From CAXXHQ01 sp963665265 (GTDB taxonomy: Bacteria > Planctomycetota > Planctomycetia > Pirellulales > Thermoguttaceae), in the NCBI GenBank assembly GCA_963665265.2, contig OY762224.2, forward strand, positions 3,720,001 through 3,784,000: a stretch of 64,000 bases of DNA, read 5' to 3'. The translations under genes and the position numbers were made by a program. The first letter of the stretch is position 1. Every line of letters starts with the position of its first letter. The notes under the pieces were generated by a model. The model was not told where the DNA came from, searched no databases, and saw only the letters and a list, made by a program, of their open reading frames with translations. Below, piece after piece: positions 49,586 through 58,264 of the stretch.

Positions 49586-51220
49586 ATGCCACGAATACTC
49601 GTTGACGGACAAGAGATCGAGATTCCCGGCGGCGCGAAGCTGAACTGCATTGAAGCGGCGAAGCTGGCGGGCGTCGAGATTCCGCATTATTGTTGGCATC
49701 CCGGCCTTTCGGTGGCCGGTAGCTGCCGCATGTGCCTGATCGAAGTCGGCATGAAAGACGCGAAGACCGGCGTCGTCACGATGCAGCCAAAGCTGGTTCC
49801 CGGTTGCAACACGCCGGCGACCGACGGAACGGTGATCGTCACGCAGACCGAAAAAGTGGCGCAGGCTCGCGCGATGGTCGAAGAGGATTTGCTCCTTCGC
49901 CACCCGATCGATTGCCCGATTTGCGACAAGGCCGGTGAATGCCGATTGCAAGACTATCACTTCGAGCACGGTCAGAAAGAGCGTCGGGCCGACGTCCAAC
50001 CGTTCACAAGTCGCCGCCGCGATCTCGGCGACGTGGCCCTGTTCGTCGATCGTTGCGTGATGTGCAGCCGATGCGTTCGATTCACGCGTGAAATTTCCGG
50101 AACAAGCGAACTGATGATCGCTAACCGCGGCGCGCATGAAGAGATCAATATTTTCGACGGTCATCCGCTCGAAAACAAGTTGTCGGGAAACGTCGTCGAT
50201 CTATGTCCGGTGGGCGCGCTCGCCGACAAAGATTTCCTCTACAAGCAACGCGTTTGGTTCATGCGCCGGCATCGCGGCGTTTGCGCGGGCTGCTCAATCG
50301 GCTGCTCAATTTGGATTGAAGAGAATCAGGACCGCATCTACCGCATCAAGCCGCGCGAGAATCCGCATTTGAATAAATGGTGGATTTGCAACGACGGCCG
50401 CTACGACTATCCGCACGTGCATAGCGACAAGCGACTCACGCAACCCAAGCGTCGGGAAGCAGGAGCCTTGATTGACGCCGATTGGACCGAATTGCCCTCC
50501 CGACTCCGGGCCGACCTTCGCGCGGCCGGTCATTTGGCGGCGGTCGTCTCGCCGTTCATGACGGTCGAAGAAGCGTATCTGCTTTGTAAATTCGTCCGCT
50601 CGATCGACAAAAAAGCGACGATCGTCGTCGGCCCGATTCCTTCGGTCGGCAAAGACGAAATCTTTCCGAACGGGTTTACGATCGCCGCCGAGAAATGCCC
50701 GAACCGTCGCGGCGTCGAAGCGGTCGTTTCGCATTTCACGAAACAATCGAGCGATTGGGGACGTTTCCTGCAAGAGCTCGAGGCGGGATCGATCGCCGGC
50801 GTCTGGGTTTCCGGCGGATACCGAGAACCGTGGATCGACGAGGCCGCGGCCGCCAAATTTGAAAAGGCCAAGACGCTCGTCGTGCAAGATTTATTCAATT
50901 CGCCGCTTGCGGATCTCGCGACTTACCTGCTCGCCGGAGCCGCCTACGCCGAAAAAGAAGGTTCGTACGTGAACCGCTACGACCGGCTGCAATCGTTCAA
51001 AAAAGCGATCCGTCCGCCGCTGGGCGTGCGAACCGAAGGTGAATTGCTTTGGACGCTCGGCGAACGCAAAGGAATGTACGACGCCCGAAAAGTTTTGGAC
51101 GAACTCGCTCGCGAGATTGTCTATTTCGCGGCGGCCGTCGCTCCGATTCCAGAAACCGGCCTCGATTTGAAAGTGGACCTGTTGGCGAAAAACGCTTCGC
51201 CGGCCGCGAATATATGTTGA
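49586..51220 (+). CDS. nuoG: NADH:quinone oxidoreductase subunit G, short form with N7 motif
   Basis: The 544-residue 75-kDa-type subunit has the 2Fe-2S domain (H-Y-C-W-H-P-G-L-S-V-A-G-S-C-R-M-C), the N5 ligands in H-P-I-D-C-P-I-C-D-K-A-G-E-C, the N4 ligands in C-V-M-C-S-R-C-V and a later Cys, and an extra set C-x2-C-x3-C-x27-C (C-A-G-C-S-I-G-C, then Cys in W-W-I-C-N-D-G), the layout of cluster N7. The C-terminal molybdopterin-oxidoreductase-like domain is much reduced, making it shorter than typical bacterial NuoG of about 680-910 residues. The frame is intact, so this looks like a short form and not a broken gene. Confidence 0.95.
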   Translation: MPRILVDGQEIEIPGGAKLNCIEAAKLAGVEIPHYCWHPGLSVAGSCRMCLIEVGMKDAKTGVVTMQPKLVPGCNTPATDGTVIVTQTEKVAQARAMVEEDLLLRHPIDCPICDKAGECRLQDYHFEHGQKERRADVQPFTSRRRDLGDVALFVDRCVMCSRCVRFTREISGTSELMIANRGAHEEINIFDGHPLENKLSGNVVDLCPVGALADKDFLYKQRVWFMRRHRGVCAGCSIGCSIWIEENQDRIYRIKPRENPHLNKWWICNDGRYDYPHVHSDKRLTQPKRREAGALIDADWTELPSRLRADLRAAGHLAAVVSPFMTVEEAYLLCKFVRSIDKKATIVVGPIPSVGKDEIFPNGFTIAAEKCPNRRGVEAVVSHFTKQSSDWGRFLQELEAGSIAGVWVSGGYREPWIDEAAAAKFEKAKTLVVQDLFNSPLADLATYLLAGAAYAEKEGSYVNRYDRLQSFKKAIRPPLGVRTEGELLWTLGERKGMYDARKVLDELAREIVYFAAAVAPIPETGLDLKVDLLAKNASPAANIC

Positions 51221-51226
51221 AATAAC

Positions 51227-52501
51227 ATGCTATACGAACTGCTTCCCGTTATTATCGAAACGCTGATTAAGGTCGGACTCCTCATCGGAGGTCTGATGAC
51301 CGGCGCGGCCTATTTCGTGTTGGTCGAACGATGGATCGCGGCCTGGGTCCAAGATCGTCTCGGGCCGAACCGCGTGGGAATTCCGTTGACGAAGATACGC
51401 ATTTTCGGATTGGGACAACCGATCGCCGACGGCGTGAAATTTCTCACCAAGGCCGAATTCAACCCGGGACACGTCGATCGCGTCCTCTTCACTCTGGCGC
51501 CGATCGTCATTTTCGTTTCGGCCATTTTAGTCTTCGCCGTGATACCGTTCGGCAGCGTGCTGCCCGGCAATTTGTTTCCGGCAAGCTGGGGCGTCGTCGA
51601 ACCGATCCGTTTGAACGCCGCGCCGAATCTCGACGTCGGAATCATTTATATCTTCGCCTTGGGCGGAATCGCCGTTTACGGCGTCGTTCTCGGCGGTTGG
51701 GCTAGCGATAACAAATACAGCTTGCTCGGCGGCCTTCGCAGCAGCGCGCAATTGCTCGCCTATGAAATTCCGCTCGGACTCGGAATACTCGGCGTAATTA
51801 TGTTCTCCGGCTCGTTGCGGCTCGATTCGATCATCGCCGCCCAAGCCGCCTCGGGCGTGTGGAATTGCTTCTCGCAGCCGTTAGGTCTCATCGTCTTCGC
51901 CGTCGCCGCTTGCGCCGAGGCGGGCCGATTGCCGTTCGATCTTCCCGAGTGCGAACAGGAATTGGTCGGCGGATACCATACGGAATACGCCGGCATTAAA
52001 TTGATGATGTACTTGGTCGCCGAATTCATCCATATGTTTACCGCCTCGTTTTTGATCGTGATTTTGTTCTTCGGCGGTTGGCACCTTTGGGGATTGACCG
52101 ACGGGGCGGGCGGACCGGCCTCCGAATCGGTGACGTGGACGGTCGCCGCGCTGCGAATCATCGTTTTGCAGGCGAAGGCGATCGCCCTGATTCTGTTCTT
52201 CATGCTCGTCCGTTGGAGTTGGCCGCGATTCCGTTTCGATCAACTCATGGCCTTGGGATGGAAGCTCTTGATTCCGCTGGGCTTGGCGAACGTGGTTGCG
52301 GCGGCCGCTTGGACGGAATACGGCGCTCGGATCGCTCAAGCGACGGGATTTTCCGTAAAAGTCCTTTCAATCGGAGTCGGCTTTGCGACCTTGTTCATAT
52401 GTTGGCTCGCGGCGACGCTAGCCGATCCGACGGCCGAGGATAACAGCCCGCGTCGAATTTTCGTCACTCCCGACCGTAAAGAAGAACGCATCACGCCGTA
52501 A
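51227..52501 (+). CDS. nuoH: NADH:quinone oxidoreductase subunit H
   Basis: The 424-residue membrane subunit joins the peripheral and membrane arms and lines the quinone tunnel. Conserved blocks include E-R-W-I-A-A-W-V-Q-D-R-L-G-P-N-R-V-G, Q-P-I-A-D-G-V-K, R-S-S-A-Q-L-L-A-Y-E-I-P-L-G, and L-P-F-D-L-P-E-C-E-Q-E-L-V-G-G-Y-H-T-E-Y. Eight to nine helices are visible. It is longer than the usual 320-350 residues, with additions in the middle and at the C-terminus. It starts six bases after nuoG. Confidence 0.96.
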   Translation: MLYELLPVIIETLIKVGLLIGGLMTGAAYFVLVERWIAAWVQDRLGPNRVGIPLTKIRIFGLGQPIADGVKFLTKAEFNPGHVDRVLFTLAPIVIFVSAILVFAVIPFGSVLPGNLFPASWGVVEPIRLNAAPNLDVGIIYIFALGGIAVYGVVLGGWASDNKYSLLGGLRSSAQLLAYEIPLGLGILGVIMFSGSLRLDSIIAAQAASGVWNCFSQPLGLIVFAVAACAEAGRLPFDLPECEQELVGGYHTEYAGIKLMMYLVAEFIHMFTASFLIVILFFGGWHLWGLTDGAGGPASESVTWTVAALRIIVLQAKAIALILFFMLVRWSWPRFRFDQLMALGWKLLIPLGLANVVAAAAWTEYGARIAQATGFSVKVLSIGVGFATLFICWLAATLADPTAEDNSPRRIFVTPDRKEERITP

Positions 52502-52516
52502 CAGGGAGAAACAATC

Positions 52517-53041
52517 ATGAAACCCGACGACAAAGATATACAGTGGACGAAGACGCCCGAATTGAACGCGATCGACCGATCGTATTTGCCGTTGTTCGTG
52601 AAAGGGCTAACCACGACGGCGAAGCATTTAGTGAGCCGGAAGATGACGGAGCAATCGCCCGAGGCGAGGCACGAGGCGCCCGACCCGTTGATTTATCGCG
52701 GCGTTCATCGATTGAATCGGGACGAACAAGGGCGAGTGAAATGCGTGGCGTGTTTTTTGTGCGCGACGGCCTGTCCCGCGCACTGCATCGACATCGTGGC
52801 GGCCGAAAGTCCCTGGCCGGATCGAGAAAAATATCCGCAATCGTTCACGATTGACGAACTGCGTTGCATTTATTGCGGAATGTGCGAAGAGGCCTGCCCG
52901 GTCGACGCGATCGAGTTGACGAGCCTTTACGACCTCGCCGGCAAGAGTCGCGAAGAGATGATTTTCGACAAGAATAAATTATTGAGCGTCTATGACCAAA
53001 CGAAAGACGCCGAACCTTCGCGGAAGGAACGCATGAAGTAG
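52517..53041 (+). CDS. nuoI: NADH:quinone oxidoreductase subunit I
   Basis: The 174-residue ferredoxin-like subunit carries two 4Fe-4S clusters (N6a, N6b). Both motifs are intact: C-V-A-C-F-L-C-A-T-A-C-P-A-H-C and C-I-Y-C-G-M-C-E-E-A-C-P-V-D-A. It passes electrons from NuoG to NuoB. An AGGGAGA ribosome binding site precedes the start, 15 bases after nuoH. Confidence 0.96.
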   Translation: MKPDDKDIQWTKTPELNAIDRSYLPLFVKGLTTTAKHLVSRKMTEQSPEARHEAPDPLIYRGVHRLNRDEQGRVKCVACFLCATACPAHCIDIVAAESPWPDREKYPQSFTIDELRCIYCGMCEEACPVDAIELTSLYDLAGKSREEMIFDKNKLLSVYDQTKDAEPSRKERMK

Positions 53042-53045
53042 AGAC

Positions 53046-53155
53046 GAACATGGCGGGACGCGCTCCGCTTGTTCCGCCCCTACAAACTCGCAGCGCGCAG
53101 CATGGGACGTTGTCCCGCCCGACAAACTAACTGGTGCGTGCAAGCGCCCTTCAAA
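53046..53155. repeat. Repeat-filled nuoI-nuoJ spacer
   Basis: GGCGGGACGCGCTCCGCTTG + TTCCGCCCC is related to the TGGTGGGACTCGCTCCGCTC block at 4637 and 6649. GGGACGTTGTCCC at about 53104-53116 is palindromic. TGGTGCGTGCAAGCG near 53132 repeats the TGGTGCGTGCAAGCGAGCA found at about 22506. Confidence 0.7.
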
Positions 53156-53170
53156 GTCCCCTGATTAACC

Positions 53171-53935
53171 ATGACCAATTCTTCGATATACATTTGGGTC
53201 GCCTCTTCAATCCTTGCCGCGTTAGGCGTTTGGCTGATGCTGCCGCGGGGAGCGAATCGAGGCCGAGTCGTCGGCGCGTTGCTCTCGGCCGTCGCCTTGG
53301 GGTTGGCCGCCTCGCGGGCGCCGATCATCGCCGACTGGGCCGTCGAAAGCGTTTTTGCGATTCTTGCCGTGATTACGATCGTTTCGGCCGCCGCGGCAGT
53401 TACCTGCCGGAATCCGATCTACTGCGCGATTTGGTTCGGCTTGACGCTGATTGCGACTGCCGGTCTGTTTTTGTTGAACGGCGCCCAGTTTTTGGCCGCC
53501 GCCACGATCGTCGTTTACGCCGGCGCGATCCTCGTCACGTTTTTGTTTTTGCTCATGCTTGCGCAGCCCGACGGAAAATCGACCTACGACCGCGTCAGTT
53601 GGGAATCCTTGCTTTCGGCCGTCGTCGGCATGGGCGTGGTCTGCGTGTTGACGTTGACGATCGCCGGGGCCTTCGCCAAATACTCGCTCGCCGCCGAATC
53701 GGTCGTCGGCGCGGCCAACTCGGCTCTTCGTCCGCCGAAAGTCGAAACGATCGTCTCCGACCGCAAGCCGGAAAAAGTATTAACGCCGCAGCATACGGTC
53801 GCCGTAGGAACCGAACTATTCGGTAAGCACGTCGTGGCGATCGAAGTGAGCGGCGTGTTGCTTACCGCTGCCATCGTCGGCGCCGCCGCGATCACCTCGC
53901 TCGTCGCGCCAAGTAAGCGAAAAGAAAACAATTAG
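53171..53935 (+). CDS. nuoJ: NADH:quinone oxidoreductase subunit J
   Basis: The 254-residue membrane subunit has five helices. N-P-I-Y-C-A-I-W-F, A-Q-F-L-A-A-A-T-I-V-V-Y-A-G-A-I and V-T-F-L-F-L-L-M-L-A-Q-P are the family signatures; the third helix is the one linked to the pi-bulge in complex I. An extra loop of about 60 residues (about 175-235) is Lys/Val/Thr-rich. The frame starts directly behind a repeat-filled spacer with no clear ribosome binding site. Confidence 0.92.
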   Translation: MTNSSIYIWVASSILAALGVWLMLPRGANRGRVVGALLSAVALGLAASRAPIIADWAVESVFAILAVITIVSAAAAVTCRNPIYCAIWFGLTLIATAGLFLLNGAQFLAAATIVVYAGAILVTFLFLLMLAQPDGKSTYDRVSWESLLSAVVGMGVVCVLTLTIAGAFAKYSLAAESVVGAANSALRPPKVETIVSDRKPEKVLTPQHTVAVGTELFGKHVVAIEVSGVLLTAAIVGAAAITSLVAPSKRKENN

Positions 53936-53980
53936 ACGCGTGCGGCGTCGGCCGCGGCGACTTACAAGAGTTGGAATACT

Positions 53981-54427
53981 ATGAACGGCGAATTAGCCTT
54001 ACTGCAAAACTACTTGCTCGTCGGGGCCGTCTTGTTCGGCGTCGGACTCGTCGGCTTCGTCAGTCGGCGAAACATGATCGTGATGTTCATCGCCGTCGAA
54101 ATGATGTTGCAAGGCGTTTCGGTCAGTCTTGTCGCTTGGAGCCGATACCGCGATAACTTCGACGGTCAGATGTTGGTCATTTTCATGATCGCCGTGGCTG
54201 CGTGCGAAGCGGCGATCGCCTTGGCGATGATTTTGACGTTATTCCAACGCCGGGGAAGCCTCGACGTGGTCCTTTGGCGTCAAATGCACGAGGCCGACCA
54301 AAAGCCGTTCGTCGAAGATCCGTTGGATTTGCCGGAGTCGGCCAAAGCGCCTTGGCCGACGTTGCCCGTCGCTGGCGTTGAGCCGCAAGTCGCCCCTGAG
54401 AAAACGAATTTCAGACCGAAAGTGTAG
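53981..54427 (+). CDS. nuoK: NADH:quinone oxidoreductase subunit K
   Basis: The 148-residue product has the three-helix NuoK core (about 1-95) with the conserved glutamates in F-I-A-V-E-M-M-L-Q-G and A-A-C-E-A-A-I-A-L-A, which take part in proton translocation. The core is followed by a 50-residue cytoplasmic-type tail that most NuoK proteins (about 100 residues) lack. The stop lies 34 bases before nuoL. Confidence 0.94.
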   Translation: MNGELALLQNYLLVGAVLFGVGLVGFVSRRNMIVMFIAVEMMLQGVSVSLVAWSRYRDNFDGQMLVIFMIAVAACEAAIALAMILTLFQRRGSLDVVLWRQMHEADQKPFVEDPLDLPESAKAPWPTLPVAGVEPQVAPEKTNFRPKV

Positions 54428-54461
54428 CATATATTCCGACGCCGTCCGCTGATAAAAAAAC

Positions 54462-56531
54462 ATGAACTCAACCATATCATTTTTATTGATACTTATTCCG
54501 GTCGCTCCGTTGCTCTCGGCCTTGGCGACGGCGGCGCTCGGCCCGCGTTTGCTGAAAGAGCGAGCGCATTGGCCGACGATCGTCGCCTTCGTCATTTCGT
54601 GCGTCGCTGCGTTGGGATTGCTCGTCGAGACTCGCGGCGAAGCGATGAAAGCGCCCTCGGCCGGCGGATTCGAGCAAATCGTCACCGTCGCCGAATGGGT
54701 CAATGTCGATTCGGCGATCAAACTCGCTCCGAATTCCTCCGGCCCGAGTTCAGCCGCCTACGCTGTGAAGCCCTTACGTTTGGCGATCGAACTCCGCGCC
54801 GATCCGCTCACGGCGGTCATGCTTACCGTGGTCACGTTCATTTCGCTCTTAGTGGCGATCTATTCGATCGGCTACATGCACGGCGAGCGCGGGTACTGGC
54901 GTTTTTTCAGTTACGTCTCGCTGTTCGTCTTTTCGATGACCATGCTCGTCTCGGCCAGCAGCTTCGCTTTGCTCTACGTGGGCTGGGAACTAGTGGGGTT
55001 GTGCAGCTACTTGCTGATCGGCTTCTGGTATCAAAAGCCGGAAGCGGCCGCGGCGGGTAAAAAAGCGTTTTTGGTAAATCGAATCGGCGACGTCGGATTC
55101 GCGCTGGGATTGTTCCTGCTGTGGACGACCTACGGCACGCTCGATTTTCATGACTCGACGGTCGGCGGCGTCGTCAGCTCGGGAATTCTCGGCGCCTCGC
55201 GCTGGACGATGCCCGAGCCGTTCGTCGGCGGCGGTCTTGGGACCGCGATTTGCTTATTGCTGCTAATGGGGGCGTGCGGCAAGAGCGCTCAATTCCCGCT
55301 GCATGTTTGGTTGCCCGACGCAATGGAAGGCCCTACGCCGGTGAGCGCGTTGATTCACGCCGCCACGATGGTGACGGCCGGCGTCTATATGCTCGCTCGC
55401 TGCATGCCGTTGTTCGCCGTTTCGCCCGACGCGTTGCACGTCGTCGCGCTGCTGGGCGGAGCGACGGCTCTGATCGGAGCCTTCGTCGCCATAACGCAAA
55501 CCGACCTCAAACGCGTTCTCGCCTATTCGACGATCAGCCACTTGGGCTATATGTTCATCGCGATGGGCGTCGGAACGGCGGCGGGCGCCGTCGCCGGCAT
55601 GTTCCACCTCGTCACGCACGCCTTCTTCAAGGCCTTGTTGTTCCTCTGCGCAGGAAGCGTTATGCACGCAATGGGCGGCGTGATCGATATGCGTCAGTTC
55701 GGCGGACTGCGGAAAAAGATGCCCGTCACGCACTGGACGTTCCTCTTTGGCGCGTTGGCGATGGTCGGAATGATTCCCTTCGCCGGTTTTTTCAGTAAAG
55801 ACGCCATCCTCGTGGCCCTTGCCGAAAAAGCCGCCGATTCGCCCCCCGGCGATTGGGTCTATCAAGGTCTGTATTGGAGCACGTTCCTTGGCATCATATT
55901 GATCGCCGTCTATAGCTTCCGTCCTTTCTTCCTCACGTTCTACGGCCCCGAGCGGATTCCCAAAGAAGCTGGGCATCACGCGCACGAATCGCCGAAGACG
56001 ATGACCGTTCCGCTGATGATCCTCGCCGTCGGATCGTTGGTCGTCGGCGCCGCGCTGGAATGGACGCACGCGCTCGGCGACTTGTTGGCACGAACGCCTT
56101 CTTTCGCTTACCTCCTTCAAAACGCGCATCACGCCGAACACGATTCGAATTTGCACTACACGGTGGCTGCACAGAGCACGGGCATGGTCGTTTTGGGGCT
56201 CGCCCTAACCTTCGGCCTATTCGCCGGCTCGCAAGGGGCCGTCAAAACGGTGAAAAAGTTTTTCCGTCTCGTCGGGCTGTATCAACTCTCGTGGAACAAA
56301 TTGTTCTTCGATCCGATTTATGACCTCGCCGTCGTGGCGCCGACTTATTGGTTCGCTCGATGCTGCGCTTGGTTCGATCAATACGTCGTCGACGGACTGG
56401 TGAACTTCGTTGGCTTCGTTCCGAACGCGATCGGACGAATCCTTCGCCCGACGCAAGCGGGATTAGTTCCCTACTACGCCTTGGCCATGACCGTCGGGCT
56501 GCTGGCCATCATCAGCTTGCTCTTGCTCTAA
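54462..56531 (+). CDS. nuoL: NADH:quinone oxidoreductase subunit L
   Basis: The 689-residue antiporter-like subunit has about sixteen helices and a long C-terminal lateral helix. Typical blocks are F-A-L-L-Y-V-G-W-E-L-V-G-L-C-S-Y-L-L-I-G-F-W, K-S-A-Q-F-P-L-H-V-W-L-P-D-A-M-E-G-P-T-P-V-S-A-L-I-H-A-A-T-M-V and S-T-I-S-H-L-G-Y-M. It pumps protons at the far end of the membrane arm. Length is normal. Confidence 0.97.
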   Translation: MNSTISFLLILIPVAPLLSALATAALGPRLLKERAHWPTIVAFVISCVAALGLLVETRGEAMKAPSAGGFEQIVTVAEWVNVDSAIKLAPNSSGPSSAAYAVKPLRLAIELRADPLTAVMLTVVTFISLLVAIYSIGYMHGERGYWRFFSYVSLFVFSMTMLVSASSFALLYVGWELVGLCSYLLIGFWYQKPEAAAAGKKAFLVNRIGDVGFALGLFLLWTTYGTLDFHDSTVGGVVSSGILGASRWTMPEPFVGGGLGTAICLLLLMGACGKSAQFPLHVWLPDAMEGPTPVSALIHAATMVTAGVYMLARCMPLFAVSPDALHVVALLGGATALIGAFVAITQTDLKRVLAYSTISHLGYMFIAMGVGTAAGAVAGMFHLVTHAFFKALLFLCAGSVMHAMGGVIDMRQFGGLRKKMPVTHWTFLFGALAMVGMIPFAGFFSKDAILVALAEKAADSPPGDWVYQGLYWSTFLGIILIAVYSFRPFFLTFYGPERIPKEAGHHAHESPKTMTVPLMILAVGSLVVGAALEWTHALGDLLARTPSFAYLLQNAHHAEHDSNLHYTVAAQSTGMVVLGLALTFGLFAGSQGAVKTVKKFFRLVGLYQLSWNKLFFDPIYDLAVVAPTYWFARCCAWFDQYVVDGLVNFVGFVPNAIGRILRPTQAGLVPYYALAMTVGLLAIISLLLL

Positions 56532-56584
56532 CTTAGTCGCGATTTCCGAACCGATCCGAAGCAAAAACAAGACGCATCGCAAAA

Positions 56585-58216
56585 ATGGATAAGCTGCTCC
56601 TCATAACCGTACTCCTTCCCGCCTTAACGGCATTGGCGATTAGCGGCAATAAAGCCGTTGCGCGAACGGCGGCGCTCGTCGTCTCGCTCATCGTCTTCGC
56701 CGCCTCGGTCGTGCTAATCGCGGCCTTTCCCGGCGGAAAAGAAGCCTTCGCCAAGTTCGATTACGCTTGGCTTTCTGGCGTCGGCGCCCCGTTCGACGTG
56801 CGATTCAGCCTCGCCCTCGACGGGCTGAGCGTGTGGCTTTTCGGGCTGACCTCGTTGCTGGCCGTCACCTCGATCCTCGTCAGTTGGGAAGCGATCGCCG
56901 ATCGGCCCGCCCTGTTTTATCAACTGCTCCTTACGCTTGAAACCGGCATGCTCGGCGTTTTCACCGCGCAAGACGTGATTCTCTTCTACGTCTTTTTTGA
57001 ATTCACCCTCATTCCGCTCTTTTTTATGATCGGAATTTGGGGGAGCGAATTGCGCCGCTACGCCGCCGTGAAATTTTTCCTTTTCACCTTGGCCGGCAGC
57101 TTGCTTACGTTCCTCGGACTGCTGACCGTCGCGCTCTGGGATTATTATCATCCGATCGGCGACGCTTCCGCATGGCGGCTCACGTTCAGCATTCCCGACT
57201 TAATTGCGCATTATGCCGCACGCCCGATGGACCCGACCGTTCAGCTTTGGATATTCATAGCCTTGTTCGCGGGCTTCGCCGTGAAAGTGCCGTTGTTCCC
57301 GCTGCATACGTGGCTGCCGTTGGCGCACGTTCAGGCGCCCGCCGCCGGAAGCATTCTTTTGGCCGGCGTCCTCTTGAAGATCGGAACCTACGGATTCCTG
57401 CGATTCAGCCTGCCGATGCTGCCGCAAGCCTCGGTCGTTTGCATGCCTTGGGTGATGCTTCTCGCCGCGGCGGGAATTATTTACGGCGCGCTCGTCGCCC
57501 TGGCCCAACAAGACGTTAAACGTCTTATCGCCTACTCCAGCGTCAGCCACTTGGGCTTCTGCATGCTCGGCATCTTCTCGGGCGCCTGGGCGGGCATCGA
57601 AGGAGGCGCGTTGCAAATGATAAACCACGGCCTATCGACCGGCGGACTGTTCGCCGTCGTCGGCATGATCTACGAACGATTTCATACGCGAGAAATCGCC
57701 AATTTCGGCGGACTCGCTCGCAAATTGCCCGTCCTCAGTTTCTTCATGCTCGCGCTGACGCTTTCGAGCATCGGACTGCCGGGCTTGAACGGATTCGTCG
57801 GCGAATTCCTGATTCTGCTCGGCGCCTTTCAACGTGGCTGGTCGTTCATCGCTCCCGTGCCCGGCGAACTGTTGCGAGCCGTCGCCGTCGCCTCGGTCTT
57901 CGGCGTTCTGCTCGGCGCCTGGTACATGCTGTGGCTTTACCAAAGAGTCTTTTTCGGCCCGGCGCGCGAGTCGTCCAAAGATAAAAAACATCATCACGAC
58001 GTACGCGATATGAACGTTCGGGAAGTATGCGCCTTGGCCCCGCTTATCGTGCTGATCGTTTGGATCGGCGTCCAACCGAATTTTTTCCTGAAGCGAATGA
58101 GCCCGACGCTTCGCGACCTTTCGCGGAATTACGTTACCGCGCTCGACGACGCCGCCCGGGCTCCAGGCCCGGAATACGCCGGAACGGTCGAACGCGGCGA
58201 GCCGCAAGAAGAATAA
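56585..58216 (+). CDS. nuoM: NADH:quinone oxidoreductase subunit M
   Basis: The 543-residue antiporter-like subunit has about fourteen helices. The acidic helix F-F-E-F-T-L-I-P-L-F-F-M-I-G-I-W-G, the block K-V-P-L-F-P-L-H-T-W-L-P-L-A-H-V-Q-A-P and S-S-V-S-H-L-G-F-C-M-L-G are characteristic. The tail after about 500 is a charged extension. The gap to nuoN is occupied by a CCCTACGCCCTA-type repeat. Confidence 0.97.
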   Translation: MDKLLLITVLLPALTALAISGNKAVARTAALVVSLIVFAASVVLIAAFPGGKEAFAKFDYAWLSGVGAPFDVRFSLALDGLSVWLFGLTSLLAVTSILVSWEAIADRPALFYQLLLTLETGMLGVFTAQDVILFYVFFEFTLIPLFFMIGIWGSELRRYAAVKFFLFTLAGSLLTFLGLLTVALWDYYHPIGDASAWRLTFSIPDLIAHYAARPMDPTVQLWIFIALFAGFAVKVPLFPLHTWLPLAHVQAPAAGSILLAGVLLKIGTYGFLRFSLPMLPQASVVCMPWVMLLAAAGIIYGALVALAQQDVKRLIAYSSVSHLGFCMLGIFSGAWAGIEGGALQMINHGLSTGGLFAVVGMIYERFHTREIANFGGLARKLPVLSFFMLALTLSSIGLPGLNGFVGEFLILLGAFQRGWSFIAPVPGELLRAVAVASVFGVLLGAWYMLWLYQRVFFGPARESSKDKKHHHDVRDMNVREVCALAPLIVLIVWIGVQPNFFLKRMSPTLRDLSRNYVTALDDAARAPGPEYAGTVERGEPQEE

Positions 58217-58227
58217 GCCGCCGCCGG

Positions 58228-58263
58228 CCCCTACGCCCTATCCCCTAGACCCTATGCCCTACT
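58228..58263 (-). repeat. TAGGGCATAGGG-type repeat directly before nuoN
   Basis: CCCCTACGCCCTATCCCCTA + GACCCTATGCCCTACTA fills the nuoM-nuoN gap and ends one base before the nuoN ATG. It is the reverse orientation of the blocks at 6548-6582 and 28212-28255. Because of it nuoN has no ribosome binding site of the usual kind. Confidence 0.8.
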
Positions 58264-58264
58264 A

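Noticed and set aside
49586..51220. Frameshifted or truncated nuoG
   Set aside because: The frame is intact to its stop, the next gene begins six bases later, and no NuoG-like coding remains downstream, so the short length is taken as real.
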